A stretch of DNA of 64,000 nt from Natronorubrum aibiense (GCF_009392895.1 NZ_CP045488.1:2976001-3040000), one strand, 5' to 3'; numbered from the stretch's first letter, positions 11,780 to 20,865 are shown. The notes: generated by a model from the sequence alone, not told the origin. Numbers and translations are program-made.

Positions 11780-13087
11780 ATGACAGTAGACGTGCGAGTA
11801 CTCGCCGATCTCAGGCCCGACGAGCGTGTCGCCTTTTTCGACCGAGATGCCGGCATCGAGGCAGTCAGGGGAGATGTCCGAGAGATCGTCGAGCGGGTCC
11901 GAGAGGAAGGTGACGTCGCCGTCCGAGAGTTTACGAGCGAGTTCGACGCCGTCGAACTCGGGAATATTACGATTACGGACGAGTGCGAGCGCGCGTACGA
12001 CGAACTCGAGGAGACGGATAATGAGTTGGTAGCTGCGATCGAGACCGCGGTCGAAAACGTCACCGAGTTTCACGAGGCACAACTGCCCGCCGATTGGCGT
12101 GAAGAGTTCAGCCCCGGCCGGGAACTGGGCCGACGGTTCCGACCACTCGAGCGAGTCGGTGTCTACGTCCCCGGTGGGTCGGCCGCCTATCCCTCGAGTG
12201 CGATTATGGGGGTCGTGCCGGCAGTCGTCGCTGGTGTTGAGCACGTCTCGGTCGTGACGCCGCCGGCCGACGAGTTGAATCCGGCAACGCTGGCGGCGAT
12301 TCACGCCGCCGGTGCGGACGCCGTCTACAGCGTCGGTGGTGCGCAGGCGATCGCTGGACTCGCCTACGGGACCGAGACGATCACGCGCGTCCAGAAGATC
12401 GTCGGTCCCGGAAACAAGTGGGTAACGGCAGCCAAAGCCGAGGTTCGCGGAGACGTCGAAATCGACTTCCTCGCAGGGCCGAGTGAGGTCGTCGTCGTCG
12501 CGGATTCGACGGCGGACCCCGAGTACGTTGCATCAGAGGTAGTCGCACAAGCCGAACACGACCCCAACACGTCGGTCGTCGCCGTTACAGACGACGAGGA
12601 GACGGCTGAAGCGATCACCACGGCCATCGACGAACAGGTTGCCTCACGCGAGCGCGAAGAAGTGATTCGAGCCGGCCTCGAGAACGACGCAAGCGGCGTC
12701 TTGTTGGCCCGGTCGATGAGCGAGGCGATCCTCTTTACCCAGGAGTACGCCCCGGAACACCTCTCGATCATCGCCGAGGATGACGAATCGATTCTCGAGC
12801 GAATCGACAGCGCGGGCAGCGTCTTCCTTGGACCGACCACGCCCGTCGCTGCGGGCGATTACGCCAGCGGAACCAATCACGTCCTGCCGACCAACGGCGG
12901 GGCGCACGTAACCGGTGGCCTCTCGGTCGAAACGTTCCTTCGGTCGACGACGGTCCAGCGACTCACGCCAGAAGGGTTAGACGCGCTCGGCGACACGATA
13001 ACGACCCTTGCGGATGCCGAAGGACTCGAGGCGCACGCAGCGAGCGTTCGCCGCCGACTCGAGGATATCGACGGCGACCGGACGTAA
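11780..13087 (+). CDS. hisD: histidinol dehydrogenase
   Basis: NAD- and zinc-dependent enzyme for the last two steps of histidine synthesis, L-histidinol to L-histidine. The 435-residue length is typical. The sequence shows VYVPGGSAAYPSSAIM, the GPGNKWVTAAKAEV segment, the GPSEVVVVAD signature, the metal/substrate-binding HDPNTS motif, and the catalytic YAPEHLS region. It starts at ATG 11780 after an AGGT. Other his genes are not in this window, as is usual for scattered haloarchaeal his genes. Confidence 0.97.
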   Translation: MTVDVRVLADLRPDERVAFFDRDAGIEAVRGDVREIVERVREEGDVAVREFTSEFDAVELGNITITDECERAYDELEETDNELVAAIETAVENVTEFHEAQLPADWREEFSPGRELGRRFRPLERVGVYVPGGSAAYPSSAIMGVVPAVVAGVEHVSVVTPPADELNPATLAAIHAAGADAVYSVGGAQAIAGLAYGTETITRVQKIVGPGNKWVTAAKAEVRGDVEIDFLAGPSEVVVVADSTADPEYVASEVVAQAEHDPNTSVVAVTDDEETAEAITTAIDEQVASREREEVIRAGLENDASGVLLARSMSEAILFTQEYAPEHLSIIAEDDESILERIDSAGSVFLGPTTPVAAGDYASGTNHVLPTNGGAHVTGGLSVETFLRSTTVQRLTPEGLDALGDTITTLADAEGLEAHAASVRRRLEDIDGDRT

Positions 13088-13164
13088 TCTCGGATTACGA
13101 ATCGGCCACGCCCCGCACATGACGACCTAGTTTTACGGTAATGGACGCTGGAGTAGTATTCGAG

Positions 13165-13413
13165 ATGTCACGACATGAGCACGAGCGTGACCGCGAGTCG
13201 GTCGTCGATCCGACTGAGAGACGTGTGCTCGAGCGAAATTACGATTACGCACAGAAAAACGTCCGACTCCTCTCGATGTGGTACGAGTGCGAGCCGCGAC
13301 GAATGCTCGAGTTACTGGCGGAACACGACATCGAACTCTCTCGGAACGATGAGCGGCAGTTCGGGACGTACTACCGATCGGTCCAGCGACACGCCAACAC
13401 GTACGGCGAGTGA
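13165..13413 (+). CDS. haloarchaeal hypothetical protein
   Basis: An 82-residue hydrophilic protein, rich in Arg, Glu and Tyr. Residues about 24-50 (RNYDYAQKNVRLLSMWYECEP) and 53-75 (MLELLAEHDIELSRNDERQF) look helical, and the protein could be a small DNA- or protein-binding domain. The start at 13165 is chosen because TTTTA at 13130-13134 lies about 32 bp upstream, as in leaderless genes; an in-frame ATG at 13141 is the alternative. Family not recognised. Confidence 0.65.
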   Translation: MSRHEHERDRESVVDPTERRVLERNYDYAQKNVRLLSMWYECEPRRMLELLAEHDIELSRNDERQFGTYYRSVQRHANTYGE

Positions 13414-13566
13414 GGCGGGCGAGGCGGGATCGGACGTGAATGCGAGTGTGGACTCCGGGCGAGGGAGTCCCCACTGGACAGAAAACGCAAACCGGTCACA
13501 AGCCCTCAAGGAGTGGGGGTTCCACGGGCGTCACAGTTAACATCGTTGCGACGGTAACGGATACGT

Positions 13567-13941
13567 ATGAGCACGGACAGTCTGGATGGCGGGAACACAG
13601 ACACGCGCCCCGAAATCGAAGTGACCGAGACGGCAGCCGAGCAGGCACTCGCGTTGCTCGAGGGCGAAGGACTCGACGCGACCGAGGCAGGGCTTCGGCT
13701 GTTCGTTCAGCAGGGCGGCTGTGCAGGGCTGTCGTACGGAATGCGATTCGACGACGCGCCTGACGAAGACGACACGATCTACGAACACCACGACCTGCGC
13801 GTCTTCGTCGACCCGGCCAGCCTGAAGTACATCGAGGGAAGTATCCTCGACTACGAGAGCGGACTACAGGCCGAAGGCTTCCACGTGGAAAACCCGAACG
13901 TCGTCAGCGAGTGTGGCTGTGGCGAATCGTTCCGAACGTAA
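13567..13941 (+). CDS. HesB/IscA-type iron-sulfur assembly protein
   Basis: A-type Fe-S carrier or scaffold of 124 residues. The three family cysteines are present: Cys52 in QGGCAGLSYGM, and Cys116 and Cys118 in ECGCGESF at the C-terminus. A roughly 15-residue polar extension precedes the domain. It probably binds and passes Fe-S clusters or iron to target proteins. The gene is monocistronic with no suf genes adjacent. Confidence 0.94.
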   Translation: MSTDSLDGGNTDTRPEIEVTETAAEQALALLEGEGLDATEAGLRLFVQQGGCAGLSYGMRFDDAPDEDDTIYEHHDLRVFVDPASLKYIEGSILDYESGLQAEGFHVENPNVVSECGCGESFRT

Positions 13942-14050
13942 CTCCTCGTTCTCGCCACCTGTCAACCGAGACTGTCGCTTCGGATTCGTCGGAGACACCA
14001 CTCCGAGCGCTGATCTTCGGCCGAGCACGCGCTAAAAAAGAGCGGGTCGG

Positions 14051-14251
14051 TTACTCCTCGAGTTTGAAGGCGACGGTGACCTCCGCCTGGTACTCCCGGT
14101 CGTCGGCGCTTGCGACTTCGACGCCGAGTTCGTCGACTTCGATCCAGTGGACGTTCTCGAGGGTCTCTTCGGCACGGTCGATGGCGTCGTCGGCGGCTGC
14201 GTCGAAGCTGTCTGGACTTGTTCCGATCAGAGTGATTTTTTTGAATACCAT
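14051..14251 (-). CDS. dodecin (flavin-binding dodecamer protein)
   Basis: A 66-residue dodecin, the small protein that forms a hollow dodecamer storing riboflavin or lumichrome in halophiles. It reads [19 protein letters not shown], then [19 protein letters not shown], with the flavin-stacking Trp36 and the C-terminal strand [11 protein letters not shown]. The start at 14251 matches the family length; the longer frame is an artefact. The upstream side is a 440-bp gap without a clear gene. Confidence 0.95.
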   Translation of the reverse strand: MVFKKITLIGTSPDSFDAAADDAIDRAEETLENVHWIEVDELGVEVASADDREYQAEVTVAFKLEE

Positions 14252-14694
14252 GTGTTTTGATGGGTCTCGTACTGCGTGGCGGTCCGATTCACCCGCTAGC
14301 CATGCGGGCCAGCGTCGTGAACGGTGCTGCCCACCGCAGGGACAGTCCCTGTGACTGGGCGCACAGCAGACGACCACGACGGGACGTATCAAAGTACCTC
14401 CTGCTGTGGCACCCCACTACCTGCAGAGTGTGCGACTCTCTTCGGGCAGAGAATTCAGCACGTATCTGCTTGCCGGCAGCTGATACCCCCGAAAATGCGT
14501 TCTTGTGTGGATCAACCAGTGCGTGTACGGTCAGGCTACGATCTGAGTCGCTGGCCAAATCTCGCTGAACTGGGCAGAACGGATGGATGAATGATACGAT
14601 CTCGATACGGGTGCATACGTGGAACGGAGGAAAACGTTCACGTGATCAGTAAAGTGTATTAGAATGATCAAAGTGGCTACGGGTGTGAAGAGAG
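14252..14694. other. intergenic region without a supported gene
   Basis: Open frames exist on both strands but show no coherent domain, start site or coding bias. A T-rich TGTATTA near 14656 could be the promoter of the gene at 14695. Base composition is lower in GC than the neighbouring genes. Confidence 0.5.
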
Positions 14695-15063
14695 ATGAGA
14701 TGCACAGCTAACAGCAGGGATAGTGTACTTAATCAGCTCGACAAACTGGTCGATCCCATCCAGTTGGACGGGGATGAAACGGGGATAGACGCGTGTATAT
14801 TTGCCCTGGAAAAGATGGCATCATCGGCCATGAAAGCGGATGCGCTCCGAGACGCCCACCGACTTCATACGCTTCGAGACGAGATCACGCAGGCAGGAAC
14901 GCAGGGTGGACCTGTTGAGATCCCACCATCGTACGCACTCCGTCTATCAGTGACGCTTCACGAATATCGGGAGAACCTTTGTGAGAGTGACGATATGGAG
15001 GGTGCCGAAAGCGTAGCGCAGGTGATTCAGGTAATCGACGGGAAGATCGCTGGCCGTGAGTAA
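14695..15063 (+). CDS. hypothetical protein, possibly acquired
   Basis: A 122-residue mostly helical protein without a recognised domain. Helical stretches include the segment from CIFALEKMASSAMKADALRD to ITQA (residues 34-67) and YALRLSVTLHEYRENLCESDD (78-98). It is less acidic than neighbours, and its codons are less GC-rich, suggesting later acquisition or a fast-evolving gene. Possible TATA sequence lies about 35 bp upstream. No neighbour suggests a role. Confidence 0.55.
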   Translation: MRCTANSRDSVLNQLDKLVDPIQLDGDETGIDACIFALEKMASSAMKADALRDAHRLHTLRDEITQAGTQGGPVEIPPSYALRLSVTLHEYRENLCESDDMEGAESVAQVIQVIDGKIAGRE

Positions 15064-15244
15064 CGGTATCCGTGTTCCAACGTGGCGAAAGACTATGCCA
15101 GCGCACTCGTTTCTCCGTCGTGTCCCAGCGTAAACTACGCGTCGTCTCCGGACTGGGAGAGAGTAGTCACCGTTCGGTACTGGACGTCGATTCACACCGC
15201 CATCGAATCACCGTCGTGTAATACGAAAGACGTCGGTTCGAAGT

Positions 15245-15913
15245 TCAGTTGTCACGGGAGTCGGCATGCGCCTCGAGCCGGTCGCGAATCGCCCCGGAGA
15301 CGTCGGTGAGGTAGGCACCGCCCCAGAGTGCGACGACGAGTCCACCGATCAGATCGAACACGAGATCGAGCATCGTGTCGGCGAGTCCGTACTGGGTGAG
15401 GACAGCGTCGATACCGAGCGCATCGGCCGATAGTGCGATGGCGAACTCGAGGATCTCCCAGAGGACGCCGAACGCGAGGACAAAAAGCAGGATGAAGACG
15501 GCGACGAACCGCTGGGGAAAGTGGATGCCGTCGGCGTGCTCGTCGAGTGCGCGAACGGTGGCATAGCCCACGCCGGCGACCAGCGACGCCGACAGCGCGT
15601 GGGTCATGTGATCCCACCACCAGACCTGACTGTAGAGATTCGCAGTGGCACCCGGAAGGCCGACGGTGCCGAAGGCGTGGAGGAACACGGCGGTGGTGAT
15701 CCACAGGGTGAGACGCGGATCCATCGGGATTCCGTAGTCGCGCTCGAGGATCGGCGGGAGTTGGGTCACAGCCAACGCGACGCCGGTGTTGAGGACGATT
15801 CCCGCGTTCCCGCGCTCGAGGCCGACGAACAGCATGCCAACCAGTCCGAGTTCCATGAAATAGGAGAGCTGGCGCTGGCGCTGCTGGGACGGGAGCAACG
15901 AGTGGCTACGCAT
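15245..15913 (-). CDS. YjdF/DUF2238-like membrane protein
   Basis: A 222-residue integral membrane protein with about six hydrophobic segments. The motif WWWDHMTHALSASLVAGVGYA and the later WEILEFAIA segment with DLVFDLIGG resemble the conserved charged and His residues of the DUF2238/YjdF family. It overlaps the upstream membrane protein gene by 8 bp (15906-15913), so the two are translated as a pair. The ATG at 15913 is favoured over an upstream one because of this overlap. Role unknown. Confidence 0.75.
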   Translation of the reverse strand: MRSHSLLPSQQRQRQLSYFMELGLVGMLFVGLERGNAGIVLNTGVALAVTQLPPILERDYGIPMDPRLTLWITTAVFLHAFGTVGLPGATANLYSQVWWWDHMTHALSASLVAGVGYATVRALDEHADGIHFPQRFVAVFILLFVLAFGVLWEILEFAIALSADALGIDAVLTQYGLADTMLDLVFDLIGGLVVALWGGAYLTDVSGAIRDRLEAHADSRDN

Positions 15914-16523
15914 CGTCACTCTCCGCGATCGATGCTCCATCAGCAGGCCGATACGGCTCGGAGCGGCCGAGTCGCCTGAAGTACAGTTCGAACACGACGC
16001 CGGCACCGAGACCGGCGACCGCCGAGTAGACGAACTCCCACATCACTGCGTCGTGGTCGGACGGAAACGGGACGCCGAGGAAACCGGCGGCACTCCACCG
16101 AAAGAGCGCCCACAGAGCCGCGGCAGCCATCGTCGTGACGGCGACGAAGACGACCGCGAAACTCGGGATCATCCGCACGGTCGTAAACGTCTGCAGTTCG
16201 ACGGCGACGACGAGTGCGATCGCCGCGACCGAGAGGTACGAGACGAAATCGCCCGTCAACCGGTCGAACTCGAGGGCCATTCCGAGGACGGGCAACGCCG
16301 CGAGTACGAGCACTTCCCAGGGGAGCATCGCCAACCACGATCGAACGGCAAGCGGTGGCAACACCACCAGCACGACGAGCGCTGCGGCAAACGTCGTCCA
16401 GAGGAGGCCGCCGGTCACGAACTCGCTGAGACCGATCAGCGCGATTGCGACGACCAGCAGCCACGAGAGGACTGCATTGAAGCGATCGTCGGCGATCAGT
16501 TTCTCGAGTGGCGTCTGGGACAC
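15906..16523 (-). CDS. six-helix membrane protein, unknown function
   Basis: A 205-residue protein with about six transmembrane segments after a short N-terminal helix (EKLIADDRFNAVLSWLL). The C-terminal part ends in a cytoplasmic, polar tail after VFELYFRRLG. It is the first gene of a two-gene unit with the YjdF-like protein. The segment WEFVYSAVAGLGAGVVFELYF faintly echoes the second gene's WEILEF motif, so the two may be distant paralogues. No family name is offered. Confidence 0.7.
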   Translation of the reverse strand: MSQTPLEKLIADDRFNAVLSWLLVVAIALIGLSEFVTGGLLWTTFAAALVVLVVLPPLAVRSWLAMLPWEVLVLAALPVLGMALEFDRLTGDFVSYLSVAAIALVVAVELQTFTTVRMIPSFAVVFVAVTTMAAAALWALFRWSAAGFLGVPFPSDHDAVMWEFVYSAVAGLGAGVVFELYFRRLGRSEPYRPADGASIAESDDA

Positions 16524-16579
16524 GTTCGAACATACTAACCGCCGTCACAAAAGCGCCTAGAGAGCGAGTCGCGGAGTCG

Positions 16580-17581
16580 TCAGGTCGGCACGGCAACGAG
16601 ATAGACGGCGAGATACGCGAAGAGTGCAATCGTCACAGCCGCGAGTGCCGTAAGCGCGACCTCGAGCGTCGATTCGAAGGCGGGCACCACTCGGGAGCGC
16701 AAGCGCGAGCGCGGGCGCACAAGCGAGGCGGTCTCGGGAGCGACGCTACAGAGGAGCCCGACGCCGAGGATGGAGAAGACGAAGTGATAGGAGACCTCGA
16801 GCGTCGGCGGCGTCACCGCAAGCGCGGCGACACCGTAGACTGCGCCGACGGCAGCCCGGCGGTCGACGGACGTGAGGATCGAGCGACCGGTAAGCCGGTA
16901 GCCGACGGCGAGCGCGAACCAGACGGTCGCGAGTTCGACCGCGAATGCGCCGAGTAAGTGCAGCGTCGGATCCGGGTGGAGGACGAGACGCGACTCGAGG
17001 ACGGGAGCGCCGAACGGGAAGAGCCAGTCGGGTGGCGAACCGGTCAGGAGGTCGCCCCACGGATGCGACCAGAGACCCCAGAGTGCCGCAATGGCGACCG
17101 TCGACGGCGCGAGTCGTGACAGTCGCGCGGTCCCGCGAGTGACGACGATACCGCCGACCGCGAACAGGGCCATGACGAACGCGGCGAGCGGGCCACTCCA
17201 GACCAGCGCGACCCCGACGAGCGTCGCGAGGATGGAGAGTCCAGCGATGTGTGCGACTCGAGCGCGTCCGCTCTGACTACGAACGCGAACGGCGAGAAAT
17301 CCAAACGCCGAGGCAGCGACCGCACCGACGACAAGCGAGTGGGTGACCGACCGGTGTACGACCCGGCTCGCGCCCCAGAAGGCCGCTGGGGCACCGAGGT
17401 CGCCGCCGAGCGCCCGCCACTCGAGCAGGCCGACGAGCGCGTACGCGACGTCGAGATCCGGAATCGTGGCGAACGCACCCGCGACAGCACCGACGAGCAA
17501 AGCTGGTCGGCGCTCCCAGCCACGCCAGTCGGCGACCAGCGCCGCGACGGCGAACGCGAAGAGCGCATGTCCGACGAACAC
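16580..17581 (-). CDS. membrane-bound metal-dependent hydrolase (YdjM/DUF457-like)
   Basis: A 333-residue protein with about nine hydrophobic segments. N-terminal features MFVGHALFAFAVAALVADW, IPDLDVAYALVG and the HRSVTHSLVVG motif provide the His/Asp residues typical of the YdjM/DUF457 membrane hydrolase family. A third cluster, LWSHPWGDLLTG, completes the putative metal site. Substrate unknown. Its start lies 135 bp from the divergent aminotransferase gene. Confidence 0.8.
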   Translation of the reverse strand: MFVGHALFAFAVAALVADWRGWERRPALLVGAVAGAFATIPDLDVAYALVGLLEWRALGGDLGAPAAFWGASRVVHRSVTHSLVVGAVAASAFGFLAVRVRSQSGRARVAHIAGLSILATLVGVALVWSGPLAAFVMALFAVGGIVVTRGTARLSRLAPSTVAIAALWGLWSHPWGDLLTGSPPDWLFPFGAPVLESRLVLHPDPTLHLLGAFAVELATVWFALAVGYRLTGRSILTSVDRRAAVGAVYGVAALAVTPPTLEVSYHFVFSILGVGLLCSVAPETASLVRPRSRLRSRVVPAFESTLEVALTALAAVTIALFAYLAVYLVAVPT

Positions 17582-17716
17582 GATATATCGGATATGTGGT
17601 GGCTCAGCTTAAGCGACTCGCAAGAGTGTCAATAACACCCATATACCGGCTTGGGAGGGGCAACTCCATTGGTCGATGTCGGTAGGCATTTGCAAGTGGC
17701 AGGCGAGCACACCCGT

Positions 17717-18934
17717 ATGGCTCAGCAACCGTCGACATCGACCGATGCGGATCACGCACCGTCCGTTGACGAACTCACACCACCGGACCGTACCCTGATG
17801 GGGCCCGGACCGAGCGACGTGAATCCACGGGTGCTGCGAGCGATGAGCACGCCGCTCATTGGCCATCTCGACCCCTCGTTCGTCGAGATCATGAACGAAG
17901 TTCAGGAGCTGTTGCGCTATACGTTCCGGACGGACAACCAGTGGACGATCCCCGTCTCGGGGACCGGATCGGCAGCCATGGAGGCGGCGATCGGCAACGT
18001 CATCGAGCCGGGTGAGACGATGCTCGTTCCGACGAACGGCTACTTCGGCGGCCGAATGGCGTCGATGGCTCGTCGTGCGGGCGGCGACGTCGTCGAAGTC
18101 GATGCGCCGTGGGGGGAGCCGCTCGATCCGGCCGACGTATCCGATGCGCTCGCCGAACACGATCCCGACGTCTTCGGTTTCGTCCACGCCGAGACGAGTA
18201 CGGGCGTGCTCCAGCCCGACGTCCCGGAGCTGACCGCCGCCGCACACGACCACGACACGCTCGTGATCGCCGACACCGTCACGTCGCTCGGCGGGGTTGA
18301 ACTTCGCGTCGACGACTGGGATATCGACGTCGCCTACTCGGGCCCACAGAAGTGTCTCTCCTGTCCGCCGGGTGCGAGCCCGCTGACGCTCTCCGACGAG
18401 GCGATGGAGAAAGTCCTCTCCCGCGAGGAAGCCCCTCGCTCGTGGTATCTCGACCTCTCCTTGCTCGAGGGCTACTGGGGCGACGAACGTGCCTACCACC
18501 ACACGGCACCGATCACGAACGTCTACGCGATCCGTGAAGCGCTGCGACTGGTCGCTGAAGAAGGCATCGAAGAACGCTGGGCACGCCACGAGCGCGTTGC
18601 CGGCGCGTTGAAAGCCGGTATGGAAGGACTGGGACTCGAGATGAACGCGCCCGACGAGTACTGGCTGCCGAGTCTCAACGCCGTTCGCGTCCCCGAGGGC
18701 GTCGACGACGGCGAAGTCTGTGACGCCCTGCTCGAGCGCTACGACTTAGAGGTCGCAGGCGGTCTTGGCGATCTGGCCGGCGACATCTTCCGGATCGGCT
18801 GTATGGGTCACTCCGCACGCCCGAAGAACGTCATTTACGTCGTGACGGCGCTGGGTGACGTCTTAGAATCGATGGGAGCGGACGTCGACCCCGGTGCCGG
18901 CGTCTCGGCGGCACGAAACACACTCGAAGAATAA
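17717..18934 (+). CDS. class V aminotransferase (alanine-glyoxylate type)
   Basis: PLP-dependent aminotransferase of 405 residues, fold type I class V, related to alanine/serine-glyoxylate aminotransferase. It begins with the family's MGPGPSDVNPRVLRAM segment. SGTGSAAMEA binds the cofactor phosphate, ADTVTSLGG holds the Asp against the PLP nitrogen, and Lys212 in YSGPQKCLSCPPG is the Schiff-base lysine. Serine-pyruvate specificity cannot be excluded. Starts at ATG 17717; the longer frame adds shadow sequence. Confidence 0.93.
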   Translation: MAQQPSTSTDADHAPSVDELTPPDRTLMGPGPSDVNPRVLRAMSTPLIGHLDPSFVEIMNEVQELLRYTFRTDNQWTIPVSGTGSAAMEAAIGNVIEPGETMLVPTNGYFGGRMASMARRAGGDVVEVDAPWGEPLDPADVSDALAEHDPDVFGFVHAETSTGVLQPDVPELTAAAHDHDTLVIADTVTSLGGVELRVDDWDIDVAYSGPQKCLSCPPGASPLTLSDEAMEKVLSREEAPRSWYLDLSLLEGYWGDERAYHHTAPITNVYAIREALRLVAEEGIEERWARHERVAGALKAGMEGLGLEMNAPDEYWLPSLNAVRVPEGVDDGEVCDALLERYDLEVAGGLGDLAGDIFRIGCMGHSARPKNVIYVVTALGDVLESMGADVDPGAGVSAARNTLEE

Positions 18935-18984
18935 GGCAAGACGCGGTTTTACGGGCGGTACGAGGCGAATACCACGGGGTCGTC

Positions 18985-19032
18985 CGGAAGATCGAAGATC
19001 TTCCGTGATGACGAGACGCCTCCGGCGTCTCG
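18985..19032. terminator. two tandem perfect hairpins between convergent genes
   Basis: CGGAAGATC-GAA-GATCTTCCG (18985-19005) and CGAGACGCC-TCC-GGCGTCTCG (19012-19032) are two 9-bp perfect stems with 3-base loops, 6 bp apart. They lie between the ends of the aminotransferase (plus) and the gene at 19080 (minus), the place for bidirectional transcript ends. Confidence 0.55.
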
Positions 19033-19079
19033 AACCACTTGATCCCGAGCGCGTCACGGCACGAAGCGCTGTTCGGCTG

Positions 19080-19400
19080 TTATGCCGAGACTCGTGGTCC
19101 TGGCGGGGCACGTTCGACCTGATAATCGTCCCCGTCGACGACGATAATCGCCCACTCGTAGGCTGGATTGACACTCTGAAGTGTATTCTCGAGATCATCG
19201 GCATCTTCTGGCTGGGCGACGAAACAGTGGAACTGTCCGGATTCACGCGGAAGTTCTCCCGTCTCGAGGACAGTACTGACGTGGACGACTTTCCAGTCAC
19301 GTTCGGCACGGAACTTCGGACCGTTCCCTTCGACGGTGTACCCGAGCTCTGCGAAGATCGACCTGGCCTGCTCGACGAGTCGCATGTTAACAGGACCCAT
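19080..19400 (-). CDS. haloarchaeal small protein (DUF7116-like)
   Basis: A 106-residue alpha/beta protein. It opens with MRLVEQARSIFAELGYTVEG and continues with ERDWKVVHVST and the strand EWAIIVVDGDDYQVER, resembling a conserved haloarchaeal family I associate with DUF7116. Function is not known. Start may be ATG 19400 (used) or ATG 19385, five codons downstream. The name is from memory and needs a profile search. Confidence 0.7.
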   Translation of the reverse strand: MGPVNMRLVEQARSIFAELGYTVEGNGPKFRAERDWKVVHVSTVLETGELPRESGQFHCFVAQPEDADDLENTLQSVNPAYEWAIIVVDGDDYQVERAPPGPRVSA

Positions 19401-19606
19401 TCGAAATAAGCGTACGTTGGCCGTCGTTATAAATGTTGGCACGGAACAAAAACTCGCGAGTATGGTCAAAATAGTTGGCACTCAGCAGGGAAAATAAGTT
19501 ACAATCGGCAGCAATCTCGGGTAGCTGATCCGCGATCGTCAGCACCGATGTTACGCTGTCTTCGTATGGGGTGTGTCAGATGATGGCAACACACGCCGCC
19601 GATCCG

Positions 19607-19843
19607 TCACTCGTGAGCAGCGTCCCACTCGGTCGGCTTTCGGAAGTTCCCGCAGCGATTGCATTTGATGCGTCCCATCGAATCCATCGCGTTGTCGAAA
19701 CTCTCACAGTTCGTACAGAACCAGCCATACCGCTGAGTCGCGTCTCGAGACTCGTAGGCAACGAGAAATGGGCCCTTAGATCCCGTATCGCCGTCTCGCT
19801 CGGACACGTAGACGGTACCATCCTCGGTAGACCGTGGTTGCAT
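19607..19843 (-). CDS. small zinc-ribbon protein (DUF5816-like)
   Basis: A 78-residue protein with a C-terminal four-cysteine zinc ribbon: CTNC at about residues 50-53 and CNRC at about 68-71, within YGWFCTNCESFDNAMD and IKCNRCGNFRKPTEWDAA. The pattern matches the haloarchaeal DUF5816 family. The N-terminal half (VYVSERDGDTGSKGPFLVAYES) is likely a beta structure. Start at 19843 gives the compact form; an ATG at 19924 would add 27 basic residues. Confidence 0.8.
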   Translation of the reverse strand: MQPRSTEDGTVYVSERDGDTGSKGPFLVAYESRDATQRYGWFCTNCESFDNAMDSMGRIKCNRCGNFRKPTEWDAAHE

Positions 19844-19998
19844 GTCCCAGTCTAGCCGCGCTCGCGGTAAATGACTGTCTGTCCGATATCGGCGACGATA
19901 CGCGTGTTCGACTCGTCCCGGCATGCTATGGTAACCCCTCACAGTCTTGACTGTCCTAACTGAAAGGTTTACCCGGCAGGGTACCGTTCGATTGGGTA

Positions 19999-20409
19999 AT
20001 GTCGTTGGTCGTGGTTCCCGTTCGATATCCTTTGTCAAAGCACTCGCGGCGGACGCTCGAGCGGGCGATCGAAGTCGCTCGTGAGCGAGACGCGGCGTTG
20101 ACGGTTCTTCACGTCGACCTCTATCAGAACGGGAAGAAAGTGACCCGAATCGATCTCAAAAACGCCGTCGAAAACACGTTCGGCCGACTCGAGAACACGC
20201 GCTACGTCGTTCGAACCGGGTTTCTAGTCGAGGAAAGCATTCTCGACGAGGTGGCGGCAGAGGATGCCGACGTCGTCGTCATCGGGAACAAACAGGCGAG
20301 TCGATTGCGCCGGATCTTCCAGCGGTTTACCGACAACCCGAACATCGACCGGTACCTGCGGACGCACCTCGATTGTGAGGTCATCACGGTCGAAAGTGCA
20401 CGCTCGTAA
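19999..20409 (+). CDS. universal stress protein family protein
   Basis: A 136-residue UspA-fold protein: N-terminal strand VVVPVRYPLSKHSRRTLERAIEVA, central VLHVDLY, and DADVVVIGNKQASRL. The nucleotide-binding glycine motif of ATP-binding Usps is absent: after IGNK come basic residues and no GS/GT, so it probably does not bind ATP. It converges with a second Usp gene at 20422; the stop codons are about 12 bp apart. Confidence 0.85.
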   Translation: MSLVVVPVRYPLSKHSRRTLERAIEVARERDAALTVLHVDLYQNGKKVTRIDLKNAVENTFGRLENTRYVVRTGFLVEESILDEVAAEDADVVVIGNKQASRLRRIFQRFTDNPNIDRYLRTHLDCEVITVESARS

Positions 20410-20421
20410 GCAGTGCTTACG

Positions 20422-20865
20422 TTAGGCGTCCGCGCCCGCATCGCGGACGACGAAGACTGGAATCGAAGCGTTGTCGACCACTCGTTCCGAGACGCTGCCC
20501 AGTGACGTGACTTTCTCCCGCGGGCTTTTGCCGCGCGTGCCGATTACGATCAGATCGATGTCGTGGTCGTCGGCGTACTCGAGAATAGTCTTCGCCGGCG
20601 TCCCTTTCTGAACGTCGCTGACGGTGTCGAGCCCTCGTTGTTCGGCTGCGTCCTCGACAGCAGCGACGGCGTCGTCGCCCTCGGCTTCGAGTGAGTGCTC
20701 GAGGTCGGTACTGGTCTCGCCGGTTGCCGCGGCGGTCATCCGGCTATCGACGACGTACAGCGAGTGTACCGTCGCGTCGTTGCTCTCGGCGATGGGCAAT
20801 CCGTGGGCCAGCGTTTCGGCGATCGTCTCGCTCCCGTCCGTCGGAATGAGGATGTCGTCGTACAT
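20422..20865 (-). CDS. universal stress protein, ATP-binding type
   Basis: A 147-residue UspA-family protein beginning MYDDILIPTDGSETIAETL. It carries the G-x2-G-x9-G-S ATP-binding motif in GTRGKSPREKVTSLGSVSE, followed by the C-terminal strand IPVFVVRD. Expected to act as a soluble dimer in stress adaptation. It is convergent with the first Usp, which lacks this motif, so the two are unlikely to be redundant. Confidence 0.93.
   Translation of the reverse strand: MYDDILIPTDGSETIAETLAHGLPIAESNDATVHSLYVVDSRMTAAATGETSTDLEHSLEAEGDDAVAAVEDAAEQRGLDTVSDVQKGTPAKTILEYADDHDIDLIVIGTRGKSPREKVTSLGSVSERVVDNASIPVFVVRDAGADA

Noticed and set aside
14257-14590. Cys-rich open frames in the gap after dodecin
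   Set aside because: Frames on both strands overlap, with no consistent motif spacing or start site.
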